Shown here: piece by piece, positions 14,101 to 25,110 of the stretch
Layout: the number at the start of each line of letters is the position of its first letter
Numbering within the stretch: position 1 is the stretch's first letter
Program-made: the position numbers and the translations under genes
Assembly: GCF_964340395.1 (NCBI RefSeq)
Contig: NC_135561.1
Coordinates: forward strand, 2,986,001 to 3,050,000
Reading direction: 5' to 3'
DNA: 64,000 bases
Origin: Glandiceps talaboti
Taxonomy: Eukaryota; Hemichordata; Enteropneusta; Spengelidae
The notes under the pieces: model-generated
The model's database searches: none
What the model was told of the DNA's origin: nothing
What the model saw: the letters and a program-made list of their open reading frames with translations, nothing else

Positions 14101-17100
14101 TTCCTCAGTACAGTCTGTCTAGCTGGAAAATAACAGACGGATTCGAAAAATTAGTATCAGGTCAGAACTTACAATAGTACAGCGTTGATTTAGTTTTTTG
14201 ACAGAACAATTGAACAGAAAATTGTACAATGATAGATCGCGTACCAGAATGAATTAAAATGAATGGTTAAGCATTTTAAATGTATTAGACCCATGTGAAT
14301 ATTTCAAACACATAGGATACATTTTAAAGACTGCTCAATGACTCTCGAGGGTTTCTTTAAAGGTAATCTACAGGAACATCTCCCATGAAAATTAAAAGAC
14401 CGAATTTTGTGCATTATAATCATTATAATTCGGTTACGTCATTTTCAAAGCTGTGAACTGAGGGTCGAGGAAATGTGGGTTTATTCACAGAAAAGACGGG
14501 GGTCTTTCAAACAGTTTTGCAAAAAAACATTTATTAATCAAAATAAATTGAACTTCTAACGTAATTTGCAATATAATCCGTAATCTTTTCAAAGAAGCAA
14601 CACGGCAATCCAATGAAGACACGTACACGACAGTAAGAAGAGACATTTACATTTTAAGTGTTGGTTAGGGTGTCTGCTTATCATTTTATCTGTATGTGGT
14701 TAGGGTGTCTGCTTATCATGCAATCTATACGTAATCTAGACTTTGCCTTGAATCTCTTATATTGAAATACAACATGTGCAATCTTTAAGAAGGGTTTTCT
14801 TTCATTTGATTTCATGCCAGCCTTATATAGCACCTAAATGTTATAATGCAAAACAAACCATTCAAATAAATATCAACTATTTTGCTTTTAGTTAGAAGTT
14901 ATGGTGTTCGATTGACCCTTATCGTTTTAGCGTTTGCCTTTCATAGAAAGCTCCTGAATCTCATAAGGATTCCTATCAATGTACAACACGTATCGGCAAT
15001 AACACCGGTCAACAGCAATAAACCTTTTTTGAACTGACAGTTGCAAGTGATCTTTATTAGGTTTTGCCTTACAACTCATGCAATTTGAGACTGGCCTTAA
15101 CAATGACAAAGTCGAAGTATTGACAACTTGATATACTATCTTGTCACAAAAAAACAGACGTTACTTTTCCAACCAACCAACCAACCAACCAACCAACCAA
15201 CCGATACAAATGACATGTAAACCACGATTCAAATTTAACATCCCTGTAGGAAATGCCAAATCAATGCGGTCATTCAGTCAGTAAATAGTGCAGTTCGCAC
15301 TGTAACTGCTTACCATGGAAAGTCACACGAGACGTATAAGTATGCATTCAAAGCTACAGAACTTTAGTACAGCGGCAAACTCGCCACAACTCTTGGCCGT
15401 GTTTAAGAAGATGTAGGCCCATGTGCTTTCTTATACATTACTTAAGCTGCGACAACAGCTTTGTGTAGAATAATTGCAACTCCACTATGACATGTAATCA
15501 TTACACTTACCAAGATCACCTATTGTATTGCAGAATACCACAACAACAAATTTCTTTTTTGAGAATAAATTGACAGACGGCCTGTATTTTCGTCCTTTTC
15601 AGTTACATCACTACCTCCTATTTAAATTGGTGAATCAAACAGGAATACCATGAATAACCCATTCATATATTTCTAAAAAGTCAAAAGCCTCGAGAAATTG
15701 AGGATTTGCACAAATTACAGTAATACTGAGTTACGCTGATCCGGAAAAGTGACTTAACCTCCTCTCTGGAGAAAACGTAAGGCGCCCTCTTGAGACGAGA
15801 CACTATTTTGTATCGACTTAGCATTATAAAATTTGACATGTAGTCAGGCTTCTATCAGTGACAATGGTACAGGAAACTTTGTAAATTTCACAAATGAAAT
15901 ATTTAGCTTTTTGTATTTTTTGTTCATTTTCCCCTATGTTCTTGATTTTTCACTCGTTCAGGTAACTACAGTGTAATCACGGTATCGTTCATGCTCAAAA
16001 GACAACTGGGATTCTACCTGTTGCAAATTTATATCCCTAGCTCAGCTCTCGTTATAATAGCGTGGCTTACACTTTGGATCGATGCATCTACGTCCTCACC
16101 AGCCAGGGCATCACTTGGTATTACAACAATCTTAGCACTGGTTACACAGTCTAGTTGGCTTCGAAGTGAAATACCTAAAGTTGCCTATGTCACCGTAAGT
16201 TGTCCTCATTATATAACGTCAAATCTGCTATACATGCACTTGAATGTAAACTGACTTTCTTATTCGCCAATAATTAATGACAATAATATTAGTGACTAAT
16301 AATCAATACGGAAAATATGAGACTACTTAAGAATTTTGTCAGTGCTAATTTTTCGACATTTAGTGACAATATCCTCATATTTTTCTCAAACAGTGTATCA
16401 GAGTTCTCAAGCACGTACTTGTACGTTTACCGCCAGATCTGACAGTGCTTAGTAGGAACTGTGTTGCAGTTCATACTTGTAGAACTAAAATAAAATCACG
16501 ACCAATTGACAAATACACGCTGTGTCCCGTCATCAAAATGGATGGTGCATTGAAACACTCCAAGCTGAATTTTTCGTGCATTTAATTTAAGACAGTCACT
16601 TAGATGTGTCTGTCAGATTCTGTCTTTAGATTAAATCAAATGTGCGTTTTTTGTATTTTTTCGAGCACATAATGTAGTATAAAATAATAGTATGGTGTAT
16701 CACATATATATATATACACATAACTTTCCACTGCGGTTTTATTAATAATACCATGCCAGGAACCATACCCAAATATTTCTCGGAGACTGAGCTCCTCTGA
16801 TCTTCATCGGTGAATCTCTAGAATAAACAAGTTCTGTCACACTTTGTCTTCAGCATATAAAGTGTGACAGAACTGGAGACCCACTGATGAGGAGGAACTC
16901 AGTCTTTTCGAAATATTTGGATGGGAATTGTATAGTTTACGATCGCTCTTGGTTAAAAATAATCAATACGAAGAATATGGAATAGAAACGATAACGTTAT
17001 TAATGATATTCACTTAGTAGTGATATGCCAGCAAGCAACTGCATCAATGTGAAGCAGTATAACGTTATTAATGTTATTCACTTAGTAGTGATATGCCAGC

Positions 17101-19381
17101 AATGTGAAGCAGTATAACGTTAGCTTGGAAAGGAATTCACTCTATTTTCATGTCACTTTATTTTCACAGGCTCTCGACGTTTGGCTTGTCACGTGCCAAC
17201 TAGTGGTTTTCCTGATTCTACTTCAATTTACATTCATCTATTTTCTGAATAAACTTAGCGGTAGAAGGGCTCCTGGTGGTCAATCCTCGAAGAAACAAAG
17301 ATACGAGGTGAGTTGCCCGATTCTGACCTCATTCCAATTATTAATCCTGGCAACTGCATCAAGTGTACTCACTTTTTTTCTCTCATTTGTTTTTATCTGA
17401 AATTAAAACAGTTTTCCCGTAAGGACCGTCTGATTAATCGCTATATCAAGTTCGAAGGGCATTTCGATACACACATGTATATACTTCTAAATTACTCTCA
17501 ACTACACAATATAGCGAGAGATCAACAACCTACAAATGACCCTTGGCAACGTTTTCTATAGATAAGGTTTCATTTCTAGGGTTACAGAAACGGATTATTA
17601 GGTATAGTTCATTGTATTATTAAACCCAAATTTCTTCCTAGAAAAGTAAACGCTACATTATGGCTGCCCTAGGTCCAAATCAATCGCAGTTGTTGTTGAC
17701 AGGTAGTCGAGCCATCATTGATCTTAATTGACACGAGGATTGCTTTCCTTTCAAACGTGTCAGTAAATGGGTATTTTTACAGTAAGAATAATCGTCATGT
17801 GCATAAAAATAACACACAAGTGGGACTTGATGATCACCGCAGTGTCATTCCTTAACAAGGAGGACGATGTTTCACCAGGGAAATGACGCCAATCCTGTTA
17901 AACAACACATACTTCTCTACTGTTTATACCACTCAATCAAATGAAAGTAATGTCTGCAAAATGTAAAACTTGAATTTCTGTTGGCTTGTGTACGTTTTTT
18001 ATAACGATTTACGCCACTGCATATTTAAGAACCAATTGAGGTACCATATTTCAAGCGCAACTTTTAATGAAATACTAGTTTATTGTAACTGAGACTAAAA
18101 CGTTCTTGACAACACATGAATAACCGAGTACCTTCCATCGCCATGGTGGCTGTCTGTACGTGTTTGTGATTAGCTTTGTCTCTCAATGTATGTATGCACA
18201 TGTATGTATGTATGTATGTATGTATGTATGTATGTATGTATGTATGTATGTTTGTATGTATGTATGTATGTATGTATGTATGTATGTATGTATGCATGTA
18301 TGTATGTATGTATGTACTAGGTAGGTCGGTAGGCAAGTACTGATTGATGGATGAATGCGTGGATGCGTGCATACATGCATTTATGTTTGTATGTCTGTAT
18401 TTCCGTCTGTCTATATCATGTGTGTATAAAAGTGTATGGAAACTGATACCGTCTAACAATCATTATAGTCGTACACAAATATATCGGGAGATTGACCTAC
18501 TTCATACAGTCTTGTATTTATTTCAAAATGTATCAGATATTTTGCGACATGATACTGAAGGTGCTTTGATTTTCAATAAAACAAAAACAAAACTAGTCAT
18601 AATAAAAATGTCATAACATTTGTATAAAGTCTGTTTCATAAATTAAAAAGGTTCTATGGATTAGAATTGGGTATTTATTTTGGATATTTAATTGATGCTT
18701 GAAAAAACAATGCGAAATAACATATACCAAGTCCTTGTTTGTAATTTAGATAAATCGCGAAACATTTTTAAAATGTGTAAAATGTTTGTTATTTTACGTA
18801 CAATAACAAAGTTTTTACACTTTTTGCATCTTATTACAATAAATTGTAATAAGATGCAAAATCATATGACCACTTTAAGACGATTAATAAATGTAATGTC
18901 TACAGAATTTAAAATTAGATATTCTATGTCATGTGCCTCAATTCAAAAACTTTATTAATGTTCAATATTTCGGTCATGCCCGAAACGAAAATTTTCGCCA
19001 GTAAAGCCTCAAAGATGTTTGAATAATTGTATACCCTGTGACTTAATATGACCCGTCTTGGTCGTTATACAGGTACTGGACAAGTTTGGAGCAGCGGAAT
19101 CTAATATTGATGTGCATCCTCCAGACCCTTTTGAAGAGGCACGTGGTGTGATGCGTCGGAATGGCAACCCACTTCAGCAACCAAAGACTGAAGAAACCTC
19201 ATTTAGACGAAACACAACAAAGAAGACTATCCTTTATTCTAAAATAGCACACCAGACAGACAAACACTGTCGTGTTATCTTCATGGCTCTGTTTTTAATA
19301 TTTAACATAGTTTATTGGACAACTTACACAATCGGCTGGACAAATGCAACAGAGGACAATAATTTCGATAACCAAGATTAG
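3079..19381 (+). CDS. Gene A: GABA-A/glycine-receptor-like Cys-loop channel subunit (5' end missing)
   Basis: Predicted subunit of a pentameric anion channel in the plasma membrane, opened by an extracellular ligand. Joined exons: 3079-3146, 5231-5451, 6525-6607, 14029-14160, 15962-16194, 17170-17307, 19073-19381. They give an open frame of 393 residues from a split glycine codon to TAG. In order it shows an extracellular beta-sandwich with SVSETDM, WVPDTFF and a Cys-loop (C-x13-C, with HMDL and FPFD inside); M1; M2 with [12 protein letters not shown]3; a short cytoplasmic loop; and M4 near the C terminus. The PAR-x-x-LGITT motif is typical of chloride-selective members. Loop B reads VSSYAYT, where GABA and glycine receptors have Glu before Ser-Tyr/Phe. 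There is no second cysteine pair in loop C, so it is closer to GABA-A subunits than to vertebrate glycine receptors in that respect. Signal-peptide and first N-terminal exons, by analogy with gene C, are not found in the window. Family is certain; ligand is unknown. Confidence 0.93.
4690..4990. repeat. Probable dispersed repeat in gene A intron
   Basis: A GC-richer block with CCCCAACGGGGAC and GTTCGTCCGTCCGTTATCAC that resembles a common invertebrate interspersed repeat by general memory only. No second copy was seen in this window. Confidence 0.3.
4997..5165. repeat. GAT / GAC trinucleotide array
   Basis: GAT units run to about 5046, then mixed GAC/GAT units to 5163. It ends about 65 bases before the acceptor of gene A's exon at 5231. 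Open frames here (poly-Asp, poly-Thr, poly-Arg) are repeat artefacts. Confidence 0.95.
5231..5451 (+). CDS. Gene A exon: loops D and A of the ligand-binding domain
   Basis: Acceptor GTGATAG before 5231, donor GTAAGT after 5451. It encodes 73 codons plus two bases. MVYLQQEW corresponds to the loop D strand and WVPDTFF to loop A, where GABA-A beta subunits have WVPDTYF. RHNASRP contains a possible N-glycosylation site. One codon longer than the gene B counterpart. Confidence 0.95.
6525..6607 (+). CDS. Gene A exon: Cys-loop
   Basis: Acceptor CTGCAG before 6525, donor GTAAGT after 6607; 83 bp, the same length as the gene B exon 48479-48561. It encodes [21 protein letters not shown], the signature disulphide loop with 13 residues between the cysteines, then KEQVSS leading into loop B. 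The first base completes an Arg codon with the preceding exon. Confidence 0.96.
11089..11322. repeat. ATGT tetranucleotide microsatellite
   Basis: Over 200 bases of ATGT with a few GTGT and GTAC variants. Open in all frames on both strands because four-base units cycle all frames. Confidence 0.97.
13313..13461. repeat. GGGT / GGAT tetranucleotide microsatellite
   Basis: GGGT units at the left grade into GGAT units with interspersed GGGT. G-rich on the + strand. Confidence 0.95.
14029..14160 (+). CDS. Gene A exon: loop B to start of loop C
   Basis: Acceptor TTTTCAG, 132 bp, donor GTCAGA after 14160 (weaker than the others). It encodes [13 protein letters not shown], matching the YGYTTDDIEFYW region of GABA-A beta subunits, then [11 protein letters not shown] and FEKLVSG leading into loop C. 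Homologue in gene B: 49119-49250, same length. Confidence 0.94.
14663..14719. repeat. Short direct duplication
   Basis: GGTTAGGGTGTCTGCTTATC occurs at 14663 and again at 14698 in gene A's intron. Confidence 0.85.
15166..15203. repeat. AACC microsatellite
   Basis: About nine AACC units in the intron before gene A's M1-M2 exon. Confidence 0.95.
15962..16194 (+). CDS. Gene A exon: loop C, M1 and pore-lining M2
   Basis: Acceptor TTCAG, 233 bp, donor GTAAGT. It starts inside a glycine codon and encodes [10 protein letters not shown] (loop C), [20 protein letters not shown] (M1), AWLTLWID, and M2 [19 protein letters not shown] followed by the M2-M3 linker [10 protein letters not shown]. By the usual M2 numbering R is 0', S is 2', T is 6' and L is 9', all standard for anion channels of this family. 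Confidence 0.97.
16763..16925. mobile_element. Foldback (MITE-like) element in gene A intron
   Basis: Imperfect inverted repeat. The left arm runs 16763-16845 and the right arm 16857-16925, with only about 11 bases between them. Shared arm segments include CCAAATATTT, GACTGAG and GTTCTGTCACACTTT with its complement. No coding capacity. Confidence 0.75.
16992..17122. repeat. Local tandem duplication before gene A M3 exon
   Basis: A unit beginning TAACGTTATTAATG and ending ATGTGAAGCAGTA occurs twice (about 68 and 55 bases; the first copy has an extra 13 bases), followed by a third TAACGTTA. It ends about 50 bases before the acceptor at 17169. Confidence 0.85.
17170..17307 (+). CDS. Gene A exon: M3 and start of cytoplasmic loop
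   Basis: Acceptor TTCACAG, donor GTGAGT; 138 bp, exactly 46 codons in phase 0. [20 protein letters not shown] is M3, followed by YFLNKL and a basic start of the M3-M4 loop. Length and phase equal the gene B exon 53343-53480. Confidence 0.95.
18184..18315. repeat. ATGT tetranucleotide microsatellite
   Basis: TATG units inside the last intron of gene A, about 750 bases before the final exon. Confidence 0.95.
18823..18860. repeat. Perfect short hairpin
   Basis: TTTGCATCTTATTACAAT at 18823-18840 and its exact complement at 18843-18860, separated by two bases. Gene A last intron. Confidence 0.9.
19073..19381 (+). CDS. Gene A last exon: cytoplasmic loop, M4 and stop
   Basis: An AG acceptor ends at 19072. 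The frame runs [10 protein letters not shown] through a polar, charged loop to [19 protein letters not shown] (M4) and stops at TAG 19379-19381 after a short acidic tail rich in Asn and Asp. The C-terminal tail after M4 is longer than in gene B. Confidence 0.93.
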   Translation, partial: VLDKFGAAESNIDVHPPDPFEEARGVMRRNGNPLQQPKTEETSFRRNTTKKTILYSKIAHQTDKHCRVIFMALFLIFNIVYWTTYTIGWTNATEDNNFDNQD

Positions 19382-20647
19382 TCTTGCCGTTGTCCCATTT
19401 CATTTGAGCCGTCGAACATGACACAGTAATTTGCATATGGCAAGGGAACCCATTTATGATGACTCAGTTGTCCCATTGTTCTTCATATTAACATCTAAAA
19501 GTTAAATGAAACATTAGAAGAGGAATATTGGGTAATTGATTTTATTTCTTCTCAATATTCTTCACATTTATGTTTTGTAACAATTTGGGCGATATCAGGT
19601 TTTTTCTTACTTCACACATTTTGTTAGATCATATAACTGCTTTTTGGAGAATATGTGTGTCATTAGAAGTATGAAGAACATGCAGCACTGCATTAAATAT
19701 ATATATTTATTTCGATATCAAAACTTTCCTATAATCGGATAGATATGAAAATGTAGAATATCAAATACCATAACCGTTTTACTTCTTATTATCATCACTC
19801 TGATAGATTTATATAGTCCATAAATTTAAAAGCACGGGCCGATACCTTCCCGCATGTTGGAACGAACTAGAGTCAGATAAATCCACTGTCGGATATAGCA
19901 ATTAAATGGTCACTTAACGTCATTAATCTGTTGTTGGTTGTCAGAAGCTGACGTGAAGGTCGCGTTTTGACATATTTAAATTAATCTATACACAAAACTA
20001 GCTGCATGTCAAGATCCAATCAACTGATCGCATCTCCGTAATGCTGATGGTTTTATGGGGTTAGCTGATAACCACCTGTGCTTTATCACTCTCAATTAGC
20101 GTTAAGAAGTGAAAGCAAGATTTCCCTGTTTTGGAAGTTTGTGATTTTTAGTATGGATTATTTCACCATAGTATATATTTTAAAAATACTGATTGATTTT
20201 CTACCTTTGTTTTGATATCTCACTAAATAGCCTTGTTTGCAACCAAACTGAAATTTTAAATGAAAAGATGGTAAATATTGTATATTATTGTTAAAAGCAC
20301 AAGAACTTTTGATGAGATAGCGAAGCCACGACGACCGAAGGAGATTGATTAATTGACTGACTTATCACAAGACATTTTCACTAATTTCTTGATTAAGAAT
20401 ATTTTCTGAGATGTCGAGCACACACACAACTTACTCTATATATCCCATTTTAAAAATATCATTATAAGAAAGCAATGCCCTTGAGGTTTATATAATCAGT
20501 GACTAATGCACCTTTTCATCTGGTGGGGGAAAGCACTTTCTTTTTTTACGAGATGCATGACATTATCTTTCAATGTAAGTTCATTTACCTATTTTAAAAT
20601 CAACCTAAAATTCTGTAGTTTGGTATACTTAAAGTACATGATGCATA
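19382..20647. other. 3' flank of gene A, no gene recognised
   Basis: Probably contains the 3' untranslated region at its start. No other coding or repeat structure seen. Confidence 0.5.
19692..19697 (+). promoter_or_regulatory. Possible polyadenylation signal of gene A (ATTAAA)
   Basis: An ATTAAA hexamer lies about 310 bases after the gene A stop codon. No AATAAA was seen nearer the stop. In AT-rich DNA such hexamers occur by chance, so this is only a candidate. Confidence 0.25.
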
Positions 20648-20820
20648 CACAGACGTGTACATACATACATACATACATACATACATACATACATACATAC
20701 ATACATACATACATACATACATACATACGTGCATACTCGCATATATGCATATATACATACATATATACGTACATACGTACATACGTACTACATACGTGCA
20801 TGCATGCATGCATGCATACG
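20648..20820. repeat. ACAT tetranucleotide microsatellite with variants
   Basis: Pure ACAT units to about 20728, then decayed TACG, ATAT and TGCA variants. Confidence 0.95.
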
Positions 20821-23800
20821 TACATCTGTATAAAAACATTCTTATTCGGTATAATTATTAGTATCTATACCGTTTTACTTTGGAAGGGAAAACAAAATTA
20901 CTATTTGGAAAGTTTTTAATGTTTTCAATACCAATACTATACGACCATGATTCTACAGTCATCTTGATAAGTCAAGTTCGATAATAGGTATATTTATTCG
21001 GTGTTCAAATGTTTCACAACTGTCTTAATGTTATCCCTTGCCAATTCGTGATTCACATTAAGACGATAGTAGTATATATAAGGATTCATCAGAACTGGTA
21101 ACATGATACCTTTTCACTAATACAAAACCATCTGGAAGGCTGCTGTTCCTGAAATGTAGGATCTACGTACCAAATTCTCATGTTTCAGGATTAAATGGCT
21201 TACGTATTATGTAGTTCGTTCAATACCATGTTAAAGGGGCACGAGCTAAGTGTAAGAGTTATTCTACTTGGTTGAAAATACAAAAACCTCTATAAGAGCA
21301 GTTTGATATAATATTATTATCGTTTTATGACCTTGATGGAGTTGCAATAGTCTTCAGACTTTATTGGCACAGTTGATGGCATAGACTTGGTTCTCGATAT
21401 TTTGCTACACGTGTACTGGATGATGTCATCCAATCGTTTTCTGCCTATACAAAGTTATGGTTTAGTATGTTTCAATAATTGGAATACTAGAGGTAACGCT
21501 AACATGTATAAGCTCAACGTAGTCCCCTTTTAGGAAATCATTTTCTTATGTATGTATGTCAATGATCACTTTGCCTTTCATAAGAAGAAGAACTAGAAAA
21601 GCATGCGTTATTGTTGTATTGTTAAAGTCCAGAAGATTTAGTATGTTGTACTGCCCCTCACGTAATTCAATGCGTCCAATCTATTGTCTGTATTCTCTGA
21701 AAGAAATGCATTTCAAAAATAGTTAGTTCAAACTTTTTTTGGAGGAAATTGTATTTTAATCGTAAGGAGTAGTTTTAGAGTTAATACACTGATCCATTTA
21801 CCTTGAGATTAACCTAGACATTTAATACCGTTACTTAATTATCAAATCTTTGTTGACAACTAACTAGAAGAATACGAATATAAGGTATACACTTCTTACA
21901 TGTATGTCATCTCAGATCATATGTTGTACATACAGAAATGACATTACTAGTTTGACTAGCACGATAAAAGTCTACCAAGAACGCATAAGATATTAAACAC
22001 ACATTTCCTAACGCAAAACCTACTATTTACCACATTGGTAAGTTGTACAGAGATGTTAAATTTCGTCATTGTTTTTCCCACAATTTCGATTGTTATAATG
22101 TATACAAAATTGCTGTTGAAATGATAGTTAGTTTCGACTGTTATGGTTTTTTGTATGTCAATGACGATATTGTAAAACGAATATTAGTGAGAATGTTGAA
22201 TACAATGAACACTCCACATGTACATATTCACTTTGTAGGAACTTAAATTAGTATTAAGAACATTTCGTAACATAACCATTTTGCTGTAAAATTTGAATAT
22301 ATTTATGTCATTTTTTTATATTAATTGTTTGCGGATTGTTTTCGTTTAGTATTAAATTACCTTGTGTCTGTGTCATAGTATGTTGCCGTAAAGCTTAAAA
22401 GACGCACTTGTTAAAAATAATGTACATATACATACAGCACCAGAAAAGTGTGTTTTCTGCACTACTGGTTCTCACTACAGTAACGTTTACTTCAAATATA
22501 TATAAACCATGAGTTCCGATTACAGGTTACAATCTATGTTATTTATTATATTTACAACTAGTGCCTCTTTTCTGTTTTCCTTGTAATGTAACAGTTTACA
22601 TTTTATATACATATGAATCGTTAAATCAACACTCCTTTTGAAGACATTTTGTCATTCGAGAGATCAATTCTGATTCATTGGTTCCTTCACATTGTCATAT
22701 CATTATTATGGTTTTTTTGAGCAGGAATACGCCTATGCAATTTTCAAACTTGATCCATGATTACCAGAGATTTGGATGATTGCTATTTGGTATCCTTCCA
22801 AACTGGTATCATGTAACACTGAAATTGCATAGCATATAACGTAAATACATGACGATAAGCTAGATGAAAACAATAATCATCTATATCATATCCATTTCGG
22901 AGAATGCTAAGTGCTCATTGACCACTTACATAAGTAGTACCAGTGAATGTTTTAAGCTAAACATGCAGTTGGAAACAGCTGGCCATTTGGTTGTTAAAAC
23001 ATTATACTGTCACAACAAAACAATCTATTCTGCTACAGCTATTTTCATAGATTTGTCAAATATAGTTGTTTGCATAAATTTCATATAAAATTACAATCAA
23101 AGAGGAAAAACATTAGGTTTTATGTTTTCATAGTATTACCTTCCGACAATGAGTCGACTTCTATAGATTTTTACATCACTCGTCACATCACATAAATGTT
23201 TTCTAGTATGCACCTCACTATGTAAGTATCTTAACAATGCTAACTTTTCATTTTAAATTATAGATCATTGTAAATTACTAAATATTTCCAGATATCTGCC
23301 TACTTTTTGAGAGCACGTACAAAATGTACCCTCCTAATCTAACTCAAGATTTTGTTATAGAACATGTTAGGCTTATTACGAGTCTATGCTGTAAATGTAT
23401 TTTTAAAATTCATGCCTGTAATATGCACAAAGTATGTGTGGTTATTACCAGTAAGTCCTGTTATCGTGTTTTTGGAATCTATATAATTCTACTCAATAAA
23501 CTTTAGGAAGTCACTGATACACTGATAAAGATGTTTAACGGAATGTTGAGCTGTGGGCTCTTCGATCTAGTAACTGAGGAAAATAAAACTTGCTTCATTA
23601 GTTCAATCAGGCATTTTATAGATCAGTGATTTACAGTCACGTGACCACGAGTCGTCTTTATACGCAACATGTGGTGTTTGACTTGTAGCTAGTCTATAGT
23701 AACTCTTTTTTGAGAAGTGTGAAAGGTGATTGTAGTTGATAATAAATGTGATAGGTACGTTAACTCCAATATGAAAAGTGTCTTTGTCTATGTCTTTTTG

Positions 23801-24852
23801 CTTTGAAGATTACACCAGTCGTGGTCAGATCAGGTGATGTAATGTCTCAACCATACATTTGTTCTCCCTGACTAAAACCTTTTACCAGGTTAAGTGCGGT
23901 TTATGCACCGTAGTTCACGTCTACATACAATCAAAGTTCGTAGATATTTGTGGTCCAATACAATTAAGATATGTATAAGTTAGTTTGTAATCCACTACAA
24001 CTAAAGTGTGTACAATATTTGTAATTCACTACAATGTAACATGTATTCTGACATGCTGTCATTAATGCAACAACACCGACGACTTCAATTTTAAGTGCTG
24101 CACCTGTTCTGCACTACAATAAAATGTGTACGAACTAGCAATCCACTTCAGTCAATAGAACATGTAACATATAGTACTGTCAATGGCACTAAGCCATCAA
24201 ATTTTGTACATTTGAGAACTTAATATGTTCTACACTACAAACAATGTGTTCAATTTAATGTTCAGTACTACACAACGACTTTAACATTAAGGTACATTTG
24301 TTTTTAGCAAAGATTTATACTATTTGTTTCATACGAAGGTCCGAACTCAATCCCAGATGTAATAATTTCTGATCACTACGTTGTGAAGTAATGTTTTGAC
24401 AGACTGTTTAACTAAGTTATTTAATATTAATACACAGTCTTAGAGTGTATTGCCCATACTTTAGTCGACTACACTATTGTATTATTGAAATTTTCCTTCG
24501 TGGTAAAGTTGGATGATAAAACACTTTCTTGGTTTTATTTTTATTGAAGTCCACCAACATTCGCATGTTTGGAACCCTGTAAATGTAACTCGCCCTGTGG
24601 CAAATGTATGGCCTCATGATTTTACCACCAACTCGACTTGCGTGCGTGTATGTACATAAATAACGTGACAGCATTGCATAGTATATACATAATAATACTA
24701 AAGTTGAAGTGTGTGTGTGCGCCCGTGTGTGCGTGTGCGTGTATGTGTGTGTCACGTGCACTTTATCAACTTAACAATCATGTTCAACAGTACAGAGTAA
24801 TTACAGTGTCATCGCTATATCGGCTAACACAGTATCCCCTTGCATCTTGATT
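20821..24852. other. No recognised gene; decayed short repeats at 23940-24300
   Basis: AT-rich spacer. Between 23940 and 24300 the motif CACTACAA followed by (A)TGTGT recurs several times at irregular spacing, suggesting an old degraded minisatellite. Confidence 0.4.
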
Positions 24853-25110
24853 GGTTGTCGGTGGCTGAGTGTTTAAACCACTTGCCTCTTACCACTGCGG
24901 TCGGGGTTCAATTTACCAAGCTGTAAGTAAGAAGACTGTCGTTCAGTTTGACTCTACCGAACAACGCAGGTTTTACTCGGGTACTCCGGTTTCCTCCTGC
25001 ATTAACACTGAACCCATGAGGGATGGCCTTCACTGGACTTCTTGGGAGACAAGTATCTATATACTTAAAGAATTACCCAGCATAAATAAAGTTTACTTAT
25101 TACTTGATCG
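24853..25110 (+). mobile_element. tRNA-derived SINE-like element
   Basis: Begins with a pol III promoter-like head: GGTGGCTGAGTGTTTAAACC resembles an A box and GGGGTTCAATTTACC a B box. A body with GGGTACTCCGGTTTCCTCC follows, a segment I recall as common in invertebrate SINEs, and it ends near AAATAAAGTTTACTTATTA. The open frame 24869-25174 on this strand is not a protein gene. Confidence 0.6.
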
